Origin: Bacteroidaceae bacterium
GTDB taxonomy: Bacteria > Bacteroidota > Bacteroidia > Bacteroidales > Bacteroidaceae
Direction: 5' to 3'
Assembly: GCA_024401165.1 (NCBI GenBank)
Contig: JAKSLN010000004.1
Location: 1 to 46,815 of the forward strand
DNA: 46,815 nt
Shown here: piece after piece, positions 35,901 through 46,462 of the stretch
Layout of the letters: each line of letters opens with the position of its first letter
Position numbering within the stretch: position 1 is the stretch's first letter
The notes under the pieces: model-generated
Told to the model about the DNA's origin: nothing
The model's database searches: none
What the model saw: only the letters and a program-made list of their open reading frames with translations
Made by a program: the position numbers and the translations under genes

Positions 35901-36383
35901 AACATTTACACCGCAGTTTGCTGGAAGAACTTGCGTCTCGACGTCAACTTCAAGTATTCTCTGGGCAACGACATCTACAACTATCAGCGTAGCGTACTGG
36001 AATCAGGCAACACTACCTACAACCAGACCAGCGCCATGCTGAACCGCTGGACCTTCGAGGGCCAGCAGACTTCAATGCCCAAGGCATGCTATACCGACAG
36101 TCCCAACTGGCGCAACAACGAGCGCATGAGCGACCGCTGGATCGAGGATGGCAGCTACCTGAAGCTTAAGAACGTACGACTGACCTACAACCTGCCCTAC
36201 TCTAACTCATGGCTTCAGGGTCTGAAGATCTGGGCTGAGGGTAACAACCTCTTCACCCTCACCAAGTATCTGGGCACCGATCCCGAGATGTCGGCACGCA
36301 ACAGCGCCCTCTATCAGGGTGTTGACACCGGCCTTGTTCCCAGCGGACGCGGCGTCAACGTAGGTCTCTCAATCAACTTGTAA
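32970..36383 (+). CDS. SusC/RagA-family TonB-linked outer-membrane protein (second copy)
   Basis: A 1137-residue transporter. The signal peptide ends at about residue 33 (VFAQ) and is followed by an unusual charged segment EEEDEEAAAAKVLFDKRRAEKAKDE (34-58, shown by its key residues EEEDEE and KRRAEKAK). A carboxypeptidase-regulatory-like domain is at about 66-135 (VSGKVTDNATGDPMGGVRV), the plug at about 165-275 (LTIRGVNSINANAQPLIILDG; LYGAKGSNGVIIIKTKRG), and the barrel ends with VGLSINL after NNLFTLTKYLGTDPEM. It pairs with the SusD that follows. It differs clearly from the first SusC, so the two pairs probably take different ligands or different parts of one. Confidence 0.96.
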   Translation: MKITSNKLLHNSMRYGLCLAMLSTLGVAPVFAQEEEDEEAAAAKVLFDKRRAEKAKDENKYVMKEVSGKVTDNATGDPMGGVRVQALGGERWSCLTEEDGTYTLRVPNFTTALYVYAPDYQPAQVAIKGSTGQDVSLITSKFRGYFTDGTSITSRNSILVDHSSSITVETEIENRLAGDVHSVSRSGMLGQGAYLTIRGVNSINANAQPLIILDGNIIDPEYERTSLHEGYYNNILAGLDPENVESVEVLKNGTALYGAKGSNGVIIIKTKRGRSMATKINVRIFGGTEFVPKKMSMLNGDQYRTYLGDLAGTVKDLTVSNTDDVQTAFLNDSPNYYYPVFHNNTDWQKDMYQNTFVQNYKVNVEGGDDVGMYSLSLGYTDGKGTQVGNDYSRLNLRFNTDIKITDKLTTALDIAYNQTAYNILDSGWSENYDMQNIGSTNVLGVVSAPMLSPYAYYMDDDNNMQLSLSKEYAGKYASGNTTTWIQNPFKFPKSLGINEALRNPYWIIQNGGGMNKNYAEMSQININVAPKYQITKQFSIQDRFNYQLNRNNEKYFLPISGTTLYLLEDLGSITSVLKSQFTKETTINNDLTLEWKNRYDAHVIDVIGGWRYNNYSYSYSYMRGYNNENDKLPNISKNMQFINYGGTKDNWIDMTYYLDATYNYANKYFAELTVSSEASSKFGNNTKSGIHLGGVSWGIFPSLQLGWVISNEDWFKTGKGVNYLKLTAGIEQNGNDDLDYYAARTYWESQQVTENTVGLVLKNIENSTIQWETATKFNVALEGAFLNNRLHAGVDFFYNKIDNMLTIKDLNYISGMRQYWTNEGAMSNIGFEVNANAAIVNTKDWKWELGATVGHYTNEVTKMPESNMITLTNADGKVTNKLNGYTSSIYGESNVLTAVGYAAGSFYGWQTNGVLSSDAEASKAGAKGYLKYPTGLAEDPYRNFQAGDVRFVDQNGDGVIDEADKVVIGNPNPSLYGNIYTAVCWKNLRLDVNFKYSLGNDIYNYQRSVLESGNTTYNQTSAMLNRWTFEGQQTSMPKACYTDSPNWRNNERMSDRWIEDGSYLKLKNVRLTYNLPYSNSWLQGLKIWAEGNNLFTLTKYLGTDPEMSARNSALYQGVDTGLVPSGRGVNVGLSINL

Positions 36384-36396
36384 TCAGACATCACGT

Positions 36397-36446
36397 CAAC
36401 AAGTTAAGACAACAAGTCGAGACAATAAGACAACAAGTCAACAAGT
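36397..36446. repeat. CAACAAGT repeats between the second SusC and SusD genes
   Basis: CAACAAGT or CAATAAGA words begin at 36397, 36410, 36423, 36431 and 36439, that is with spacings 13, 13, 8 and 8. A shorter relative (CAAGTCAACAAGTC) begins at 30906 after the second FAS1 gene. Confidence 0.65.
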
Positions 36447-36458
36447 AAAATCAAAATT

Positions 36459-38762
36459 ATGAAGATTAAATCAATCATATTATCCCTTGTGGCCAGCGCA
36501 ACCCTCGGCATGACCTTCACTTCTTGCCAGGACATGCTCTCGCCCAATAGCGAGCGCCACTCATACGAGATTGGCGGCGATACCCTCTACTCTTACTGGG
36601 GTATCCTCCGCTCGCTGCAGAATGTTGCCGAGCGCTACGTTGTGCTCGGAGAGTGCCGTGGCGACCTCGTCGATGGCACCTCATACGTCAGTGACTCCAT
36701 CAAGGCCATTCTGGACTTTGACATGGAGAACGCCAAGGACGGTTCATGCCGCTTCCTCCAGGCCAGCGACTACTACCACGTCATCAACTCATGCAACGCC
36801 TACCTGGCACAAGCCGACACTGTACTCGTAACCGGTACCAACCAACCCTACATGCTCAAGGAGTATGCACAGGTTGAGGCTATCCGCGCATGGGTCTACC
36901 TCCAGCTCATCCAGGTGTACGGCGAGGTTCCCTTCTACACCGACCCTCTGCTGACCACCGACGACATCAACAACTTTATCAGCAATCCCAGTCATCAGAA
37001 GGCTAACGCCGACAATCTGGCCGACCTGCTCGAGCCCTTCCTCACTCGCGCTCTCGCCATCGAGACCCAGTACGGATTCCCCAGCTACGAGAAGTACGGC
37101 TACACCTCTGAGGTATGTCACAGCACCAAGGCTATGATTCCCCTCAACATCATCCTCGGCGACCTCTACCTAACCAAGGGCGATGAGGCCAGCTGTGCCA
37201 AGGCTTGCCAGTATTACTACAACTACTTCGGCAACACTCGTGGCGACGGCCACATCACCGCTGGTGGTGCACTGCCCGCAGGTTACAACTACAATGGCTA
37301 CAAGGGCGAGGGTATGGACATCGCACGCTACGAGTCAGGCCAGGGTGGTACACCTTGGACCGAGCGTGGCGAGCAGAGCCGCACCCAGGAGGCCATCACC
37401 GCCATCCCCTCTTCTACCAATAAGCTCTGGGGTACCGTGCTTCGTGGTGTGAACGAGCTCTACGGCTACGGTTCTGAAATCAGTGTACATACTGGTCAGA
37501 ACGACTCTGTAACATCTGCCAGCATCGTCCTCACACCCCGCTACGATTTCAAGCAGCTCCGCGCCAGCGCTGGCTACTTCGCACAGTGCAAGGCACAGCA
37601 ATACGAGGTGCTCATTGGTGCGCAGTCACAGAAGCCCGCCGAAATGGAGCTCGTTGTTGACCCCGAGGTAGGCGACGCACGTCAGTTCTGGGTAAAGGAT
37701 GTCAACCAGATCTACAGCAATGGCCTACACAACACCGAGAAGTTCATCACCAAGCAGAACCCCGACGGCCGCTTCACCACCGTATTCCCCATGATCTACC
37801 GCAAGTCACAGGTATGGTTGCGCTTTGCTGAGGCACTCAATGGCGCAGGCTATCCCAGCTACGCATTTGCCATCCTCAAGAATGGTCTTTGCAAGAACGA
37901 CTCATGGTATCCCCGTTGGGACGAAGAGAACGGTCACATCGACTTTGCAGTCAAGGACAGTTCATACTTCATCAGCTACACCGTGGAAGAGCTGACCGGT
38001 GAGGTAGATGCAGAGGGCAACCCCTACACCACGACCGTCACCAAGTACTTCCCTGCCAACACCAACACTGAGGCTAGCCCCTACCATACCCTCGCAGCCG
38101 TTCGCGCAGCTGCTATGGAGCAGTTAGGTCTCACCGAGGAGGAAATCGCAGCAACCATTCCCACTTGGTTCCCCGTCAGCTACCAGAACTATCCTGACGA
38201 GAGCAGCTCTGCCATGCTGTACTATCTCGACGCTCGCGAGGTTAAGAAGGCACCCAGCTTCCTCAACTTTGACAAGAACGTATTCGAGGGTAACTACAGC
38301 TCTTATTCACTGGTATTCCGCACCAGCCTCACCCAGCGTAACATGGAGCGCACCAACGAGGCCTACTCAGTAAGCGATGACCATGCTACAGTTGGTATCC
38401 ACACCCGCGGTTGCGGCATTGTGCCTCCCAGCCAGATGAAGAACAGCGAGTATGACTATGTCAAGCTTATCCAGAAGGCAGCTGCCAAGCAGGGCCTCGA
38501 ACTCACCAAGGAGGACATCTACAACGGCGCATACGACAAGCTCATCCGCACCGTCGTTGAGGACCTCATCGTTGAGGAGGAAGCCATGGAACTCGCTTTC
38601 GAGGGCAATCGCTTCTTCGACCTGATGCGCGTAGCTCATCGTCGTGGCGATGCCTCTTACCTGGCTGAGCGCGTCAGCAAGCGTGGTGGCGAGAAGGACG
38701 AAGCACTCTACAACAAGCTTCTCGATAAGAAGAACTGGTACTTCCCCCTGCCCAAGTACTAA
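36459..38762 (+). CDS. SusD/RagB-family outer-membrane lipoprotein (second copy)
   Basis: A 767-residue lipoprotein, lipobox TFTSC with Cys23, mature start CQDMLSPN. SusD features are LAQADTVLV and AIRAWVYLQLIQVYGEVPFYTDPL in the N-terminal half, IYRKSQVWLRFAEALNGAGYP in the middle, and EEAMELAFEGNRFFDLMRVAHRRGD with the final KKNWYFPLPKY. It is unusually long for the family; extra sequence lies mainly between about 240 and 420 and between 480 and 620 (including EVDAEGNPYTTTVTKYFP). It should form the lid of the second SusC. It is the last gene of the operon; a terminator follows 41 nt downstream. Confidence 0.94.
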   Translation: MKIKSIILSLVASATLGMTFTSCQDMLSPNSERHSYEIGGDTLYSYWGILRSLQNVAERYVVLGECRGDLVDGTSYVSDSIKAILDFDMENAKDGSCRFLQASDYYHVINSCNAYLAQADTVLVTGTNQPYMLKEYAQVEAIRAWVYLQLIQVYGEVPFYTDPLLTTDDINNFISNPSHQKANADNLADLLEPFLTRALAIETQYGFPSYEKYGYTSEVCHSTKAMIPLNIILGDLYLTKGDEASCAKACQYYYNYFGNTRGDGHITAGGALPAGYNYNGYKGEGMDIARYESGQGGTPWTERGEQSRTQEAITAIPSSTNKLWGTVLRGVNELYGYGSEISVHTGQNDSVTSASIVLTPRYDFKQLRASAGYFAQCKAQQYEVLIGAQSQKPAEMELVVDPEVGDARQFWVKDVNQIYSNGLHNTEKFITKQNPDGRFTTVFPMIYRKSQVWLRFAEALNGAGYPSYAFAILKNGLCKNDSWYPRWDEENGHIDFAVKDSSYFISYTVEELTGEVDAEGNPYTTTVTKYFPANTNTEASPYHTLAAVRAAAMEQLGLTEEEIAATIPTWFPVSYQNYPDESSSAMLYYLDAREVKKAPSFLNFDKNVFEGNYSSYSLVFRTSLTQRNMERTNEAYSVSDDHATVGIHTRGCGIVPPSQMKNSEYDYVKLIQKAAAKQGLELTKEDIYNGAYDKLIRTVVEDLIVEEEAMELAFEGNRFFDLMRVAHRRGDASYLAERVSKRGGEKDEALYNKLLDKKNWYFPLPKY

Positions 38763-38802
38763 ACGACATCAAGGTTCTTCGGAACCGCCAGCAAATTCCT
38801 TA

Positions 38803-38842
38803 CAGCCCCTTTCGCCCAACAGCGGAAGGGGCTGACTTTTTG
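38803..38842 (+). terminator. Terminator of the FAS1/Sus operon
   Basis: CAGCCCCTTTCGC (38803-38815) pairs with GCGGAAGGGGCTG (38822-38834), one T.G pair, followed by a T-rich tract. A separate small hairpin GGTTC-TTCG-GAACC with a stable UUCG loop lies just before it at 38773-38786. Confidence 0.88.
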
Positions 38843-39018
38843 TTATCTGGCAAATCTGCCTAACCCATTGATGCTGACCGTACAAAAAACAAAAGACGCA
38901 AAAAAATGTCAGAACAATTTGGTTAAAAAGAACACTAGAGATCGTCGATGAAAATCTTTACCTTCTACGTTGTGGCGGGTGAGAAGTTAACGAACTAAGC
39001 AAAAAGGAGACAAAAGTC
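38843..39018. other. A-rich intergenic stretch without a gene
   Basis: No frame of interest on either strand and no clear promoter. It leads into the 18-bp repeat array at 39019; the whole gap between SusD and GH2 is about 446 bases. Confidence 0.6.
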
Positions 39019-39126
39019 AATTAGAACAGCAGAAGCAATTAGACCAATAAGACAAATTAGACCTACACACAAAATTAGGTAAATAAACCGAATTAGGCAA
39101 ATAGAACAAACAAGGCAAACACATCA
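39019..39126. repeat. 18-bp degenerate tandem repeat, five to six units
   Basis: The word AATTAG starts at 39019, 39037, 39055, 39073 and 39091, exactly every 18 bp; a sixth, decayed unit follows at 39109. Only the first 6-8 positions of each unit and scattered A residues are kept. Confidence 0.75.
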
Positions 39127-39160
39127 ATAAAACTAGTTGGACTAATGTAGACAAACGAGA

Positions 39161-39184
39161 GAAGGCGTGCCAAAGCACGCCTTC
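39161..39184 (-). terminator. Hairpin after the GH2 gene
   Basis: A perfect 10-bp stem GAAGGCGTGC/GCACGCCTTC with a 4-nt loop lies 24 nt beyond the GH2 stop codon. The minus-strand side that follows is only moderately T-rich. Confidence 0.6.
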
Positions 39185-39208
39185 CGTCAAGATGTATCCT
39201 TCTAAGTT

Positions 39209-42349
<3,141 letters not shown>

Positions 42350-42402
42350 TTAGTGATTAGATAGAGTCGTCCAAATCTCCGCATAGATAGTTCAAACTGC
42401 CA

Positions 42403-42410
42403 CAAAGATA
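42403..42410 (-). promoter_or_regulatory. Probable -7 element for the GH2 gene
   Basis: The minus strand reads TATCTTTG, 68 nt upstream of the ATG. No TTTG stands at the right distance for a -33 box. Confidence 0.5.
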
Positions 42411-42516
42411 CGAAAACGAAGTGGATTTTGCAGTACTGACAAATAAAAAAATAAGGTATTACGCGCGCAAGAAGCAACTTTTGGCAGTAAGAGGTGGTTG
42501 GTTGACGCTTTTTTTG

Positions 42517-42524
42517 TAACTTTG
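42517..42524 (+). promoter_or_regulatory. Probable -7 element (TAACTTTG) for the membrane protein gene
   Basis: It fits TAnnTTTG and lies 31 nt before the ATG at 42556. TTG at 42498-42500 is too close for a normal -33 element. Confidence 0.5.
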
Positions 42525-42555
42525 AACCGAAATAGTATGTACTTACGGCAAAATA

Positions 42556-44709
42556 ATGGCAAAAGACAAAACAAACCGCAAGGCTGCAGCCACCCAGGCA
42601 CAAGCTGCCCAAGCTCCAGCCGCCCCTCTCTCCCCCACCAGCAAGCGTAGCGACATCCTCCACGCGCTCTGCCCCATCCTGTTGCTCGTTGCGGCGCTCA
42701 TCGGCGCTGCACTCATGCTCCTCCACAGCGAGAGCGAAGTGCTCTTCAAGAGTCAGGAGATGAGCCTCTGGATACCCGGCGACCAGTACTACAACCAGCT
42801 CACCGTCTACCCTGGCGGATGGCTATCGTGGGTGGGATGCTACATGACACAGTTCTTCTACCACCCGGCAATGGGCGTCACCCTGCTCGTCGTGGCCTGG
42901 GCTGCCATCATGGCGCTGCTTGCCAGTCTCTATCGCCTGCGCGGATGGAAACTGCTGCTCACGTCCATGGTCCCCATGATGCTGCTTGCCGCCCTCACGC
43001 AGACAGGTTACTGGGTCTACTACCAGAAGTTGCCCGGCCACATGTGGGTTCCCACGCTCGGCGTCCTCTTCAACCTTCTGGCGGCGTTCCTTTACAAAGC
43101 ACTGAGGGACAACGTCTTCGTTATCATCAAGATGGAGCACGGACAACCCGTCAAGACCCGCTTGACCGACATCTCATGCATCGTGCGCTACGTTGCCGGC
43201 CTCGTCTGGATGGTTCTTTTTGGTTGGTACGGCTACCAGCTGATGGGAGCCTGGTCGTTCCTCGGTCTCGCCCTCATGGCCAGCCTCTCTGCCCAGTCCA
43301 TCCTGGGATTGGTAACGAACACAGGCAACCGCAAGGAACACATGCTTCAACTCCTGCCCGTCTGCCTCGCAGCCCTACTCGTATTCCTTGTTCCCAAGAT
43401 TGCCTATAGCCAAGTATTCGAACAGACCAAGATAACCGAAATCTACAGCGCCGGAATGCCCTGTTTCCAGTACATGAAGGCCAACGTAGTCGTCTATCGC
43501 TGGGCCTACTACCTGCTAGCCCTCAGCTTCGTGCCCATCGTCGTGGCCAGCGCACTCTCCGATCGCACGCTGCCTCGTCCGGCACGCATCGTGCTCAGTT
43601 GCCTCGCCGCCCTCTGGCTGGCCTACGGTGCCTACTTCACTGCCGGACGCTGGAACCGCGACAAGAACTTCCACCTCGAGATTGCCATGACCAATGCCGT
43701 CAACCGCCTCGACTGGGAGGGCGCTCTCACTAGCATCAACGAGCTCAGGGGCGACACCATCGAGCCCACGCGCGCTATGGTCATGATGAAGAACCTGGCC
43801 CTCTTTCGCCTCGGACGTTTCGGCAACGAGTTCCTCCTCTATCCCGAGGGATCGCGCCTGCAGAACATCGACGAATGGTACAAGTATGGCGAGAGCATGT
43901 ACGATATTCCTTCCTCTACCGACACCATTGCCGACCCCGAAGCCCGCGAAGCTGCCAAGGCAGAATACAAGTGGAACATACGCCTCTCTCAGATTGCCGG
44001 CAAACTGGCCTACTACAACTATGGCAAACTCAACTACTGCTACCGCTGGTGCATGGAGGATGCCGTCGAGTTCGGATGGCACGTCGATGGCATCAAGATG
44101 ATGGCCCTCTGCTGCATGCTCAAGGGGGAGGACGAGGCTGCCCACAAATTCTTCGACATCCTCAAACAGACACGCTATCACAGCGAGTGGGCCCGTCACT
44201 ACGAGACCTTCATCGGCAAACCCGACGCCATAAAAAATCAGCCCGAGTTCCAACCCATCTGCTACCTCAAGGAGTATAGTAACCGTCTCGACGGCGACAA
44301 CACGCTCATTGAGCTCTACCTCCTCAAGACCTTTGCCAACGGACGCGGAGTCGACCCCGTCTACCAGGAGATGACCCTCAACAGCGCCCTCCTCATGAAG
44401 GACATCGGCCTCTTCTGGCCACGCTTCATGCAGTACGCCGAGATGCACAAGAGCGAACCCGGTTTCCACATGCCACGCTACTATCAGGAGGCAGCTTATC
44501 TCTACGGCCACCTCGAGAATAACGTCGACATCAGCACCATGCCCTTCGACCAGAGCGTCAAGGACACCTACCAGCGCTTCATGGACTTCAATGGACTGCC
44601 CTCCATCGCCCCCCTCAGCGAGGAGGCCAAAGCGCGAGAGTTCAAGCCTCAGTTCGGCAACACCTTCTACTACTTCTACTTCCTGGTTCGCAACCAGAAG
44701 ACGAACTAG
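42556..44709 (+). CDS. Large multi-spanning membrane protein with helical C-terminal domain, DUF6057-like
   Basis: A 717-residue protein. Residues 1-30 are an Ala/Gln-rich cytoplasmic tail. About nine membrane helices fill residues 33-370 (ALCPILLLVAALIGAALMLL; GVTLLVVAWAAIMALLASLY; SMVPMMLLAALTQTGYWVYY; further helices ending ARIVLSCLAALWLAYGAYFT). A soluble, helix-rich part of about 340 residues follows, with TPR-like spacing (AVNRLDWEGALTSINELRG; YYNYGKLNYCYRWCMEDAVEFGWH; CCMLKGEDEAAHKFFDILKQTRYHSEWARHYE). I believe this is the Bacteroidota family DUF6057, but from memory only. It lies 73 nt before a CxxCH lipoprotein gene on the same strand; the pair may act together at the envelope. The function is unknown. 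Confidence 0.75.
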   Translation: MAKDKTNRKAAATQAQAAQAPAAPLSPTSKRSDILHALCPILLLVAALIGAALMLLHSESEVLFKSQEMSLWIPGDQYYNQLTVYPGGWLSWVGCYMTQFFYHPAMGVTLLVVAWAAIMALLASLYRLRGWKLLLTSMVPMMLLAALTQTGYWVYYQKLPGHMWVPTLGVLFNLLAAFLYKALRDNVFVIIKMEHGQPVKTRLTDISCIVRYVAGLVWMVLFGWYGYQLMGAWSFLGLALMASLSAQSILGLVTNTGNRKEHMLQLLPVCLAALLVFLVPKIAYSQVFEQTKITEIYSAGMPCFQYMKANVVVYRWAYYLLALSFVPIVVASALSDRTLPRPARIVLSCLAALWLAYGAYFTAGRWNRDKNFHLEIAMTNAVNRLDWEGALTSINELRGDTIEPTRAMVMMKNLALFRLGRFGNEFLLYPEGSRLQNIDEWYKYGESMYDIPSSTDTIADPEAREAAKAEYKWNIRLSQIAGKLAYYNYGKLNYCYRWCMEDAVEFGWHVDGIKMMALCCMLKGEDEAAHKFFDILKQTRYHSEWARHYETFIGKPDAIKNQPEFQPICYLKEYSNRLDGDNTLIELYLLKTFANGRGVDPVYQEMTLNSALLMKDIGLFWPRFMQYAEMHKSEPGFHMPRYYQEAAYLYGHLENNVDISTMPFDQSVKDTYQRFMDFNGLPSIAPLSEEAKAREFKPQFGNTFYYFYFLVRNQKTN

Positions 44710-44721
44710 TGGAGGGAATGG

Positions 44722-44770
44722 TTCTTAGTTCATAGTTCCTCATTCCACATTCCTAACTTCTAATTCAATA
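44722..44770. repeat. Heptamer array TTCNTAR-like, seven decayed units
   Basis: Consecutive 7-mers TTCTTAG, TTCATAG, TTCCTCA, TTCCACA, TTCCTAA, CTTCTAA and TTCAATA keep an exact period of 7 in the gap between the two genes. Compare 2606-2628. Confidence 0.65.
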
Positions 44771-44782
44771 AACCGATACACC

Positions 44783-46357
44783 ATGCAGCGTAAAACCCGC
44801 TTCTCCCTTTTCTCACTCTCCCAGATACTATTGATGGTCATTGCGTTCAGTTCGTGCAAGAACGCTGCCACCGTTCCCGCCTCCTTCACCGACAGCAGTG
44901 AGGCCTACGACATATATCCCGATTACAAGGAAGTCACCATACCCTGCAACATCGCGCCCCTCAACTTCTCCATCCAGGTAGAGGCAGAGGACTACGTCAC
45001 TCGCATCACCTCCGGCAGCGAGGAGACGGTCATCGGCGGTCAGGACGTGCAGATCGACCCCGAGGCATGGGAGGCACTCAAGACCGCCAGTCCCAAACTC
45101 ACCGTCGAGATCTACACCCTCAGCCAGGGAGTATGGAAGCGCCACAAGCCATTCACAATCAACGTCGTGCAGGACAAAATTGATCCCTACATCACCTACC
45201 GCCTCATCTCACCCAGTTACGTCACCTACGAGAGCCTCACGCTCAACCAGCGCTGTATCGAGAACTTCGACGAGCAGGTAATCTACAGCAACATGATCAA
45301 TACCGACGAGCGCGACGGACAGTGCATCAACTGCCACACATCACAGAACGGAAACCCAGAACGCACACACTTCCACGTGCGCCAGCACAAGGGCGGAACC
45401 GTAATCTCCTACGACGGCAACGTCCAGAAGATCGACATGAAGGTTGACGGAACCATCAGCGCAGGCGTTTACCCCGCATGGCACCCCACCGCCGACCTCA
45501 TCGCCTATAGCGTCAACCGCACCGGACAGACCTTCCATACCTACGACGTGCAGAAAATCGAGGTACAGGACACCTATAGCGACCTAACCCTCTACGACAT
45601 CAAGAAGAACGAGGTCATGACACTCGAGTGCGACACAAACGACCTCGACTGCTTCCCTGCCTGGGACAACGAAGGCAAATACCTCTACTACTGTTCGGCA
45701 CACTACGAGATGAGCGATTCTTCCCAGGCAAAGAACAAGGAGATGGACCTCATCGAGAACTACAAGAAAGTACACTACAACCTCTACCGCCGTTCCTTCG
45801 ACATCAAGAAAATGCAGTTTGGTCCGCGCGAACTCGTCTACGACTGTGCCGACACCTGCAGCGCCACCCTGCCCCGCATCTCACCCGACGGCCGCTACCT
45901 CCTCTTCACCCGAGGCGACTTCGGCGTCTTCCACATCTGGCACTCCTCCGCCGACCTCTACCTCATGGACCTCAAGACCCACCAGACGCGCTGCGCCAGC
46001 GAGGTCAACTCACCCGAGGTCGAGAGCTACCACACCTGGAGCACCAACGGAAAATGGATTGTGTTCAGCAGTCGACGCCACGACGGCAACTTCACCCGTC
46101 CCTTCTTCGCCTACTTCAAGGCCGACGGCACCTTCACCAAGCCTTTCGAGCTGCCTATGGAGGATCCCCGCGCCCACCTCACCTTCCTCCGTTCCTACAA
46201 CGTCCCCGAGTTCCTCACGGGTCCCATCACCGTCAACACACGCGAGATTGCACGCGTCGTAGCAGGCGACAGCATCAAGGCTACCAAGTCATCCCACTCC
46301 GCACCCGCTGGCACCATTACCGATGCCACCACCGCAGCATCGCCCAAGGCAAACTAA
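44783..46357 (+). CDS. Beta-propeller (TolB/PD40-like) lipoprotein with one CxxCH haem motif
   Basis: A 524-residue lipoprotein, lipobox AFSSC with Cys25. The N-terminal part, about 40-130, looks like a beta-sandwich. CINCH at 181-185, in DGQCINCHTSQNG, is a c-type haem attachment motif. PD40/WD40-like repeats follow: YPAWHPTADLIAYSVN (about 229), FPAWDNEGKYLYYCS (about 294), LPRISPDGRYLLFTRGD (about 370) and YHTWSTNGKWIVFSSRRHDG (about 416). The C-terminus is Ala/Ser/Thr-rich and probably disordered. If the haem is attached, it would need the cytochrome c maturation machinery, which is not in this window. It probably shares a transcript with the upstream membrane protein; an electron-transfer or sensing role is conjecture. 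Confidence 0.8.
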   Translation: MQRKTRFSLFSLSQILLMVIAFSSCKNAATVPASFTDSSEAYDIYPDYKEVTIPCNIAPLNFSIQVEAEDYVTRITSGSEETVIGGQDVQIDPEAWEALKTASPKLTVEIYTLSQGVWKRHKPFTINVVQDKIDPYITYRLISPSYVTYESLTLNQRCIENFDEQVIYSNMINTDERDGQCINCHTSQNGNPERTHFHVRQHKGGTVISYDGNVQKIDMKVDGTISAGVYPAWHPTADLIAYSVNRTGQTFHTYDVQKIEVQDTYSDLTLYDIKKNEVMTLECDTNDLDCFPAWDNEGKYLYYCSAHYEMSDSSQAKNKEMDLIENYKKVHYNLYRRSFDIKKMQFGPRELVYDCADTCSATLPRISPDGRYLLFTRGDFGVFHIWHSSADLYLMDLKTHQTRCASEVNSPEVESYHTWSTNGKWIVFSSRRHDGNFTRPFFAYFKADGTFTKPFELPMEDPRAHLTFLRSYNVPEFLTGPITVNTREIARVVAGDSIKATKSSHSAPAGTITDATTAASPKAN

Positions 46358-46384
46358 GACGTCAGGTTTAGATTGCCGCAGCAG

Positions 46385-46448
46385 GAAGCGACGACAGACG
46401 CAGCGGGAAGCAACGACAGACGCAGCGGGAACATTAAAATCCCGCTGC
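46385..46448. repeat. 22-bp direct repeat plus CCCGCTGC inverted repeat
   Basis: Two tandem copies (46385-46406 and 46407-46428), differing at one base, each end in GACGCAGCGG. The second copy's GCAGCGGGA (46422-46430) pairs with TCCCGCTGC (46440-46448) in a perfect 9-bp inverted repeat. This is the same word family as at 984-1064 and 16939-17060. Confidence 0.75.
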
Positions 46449-46462
46449 ATGACTTGCAGAAT

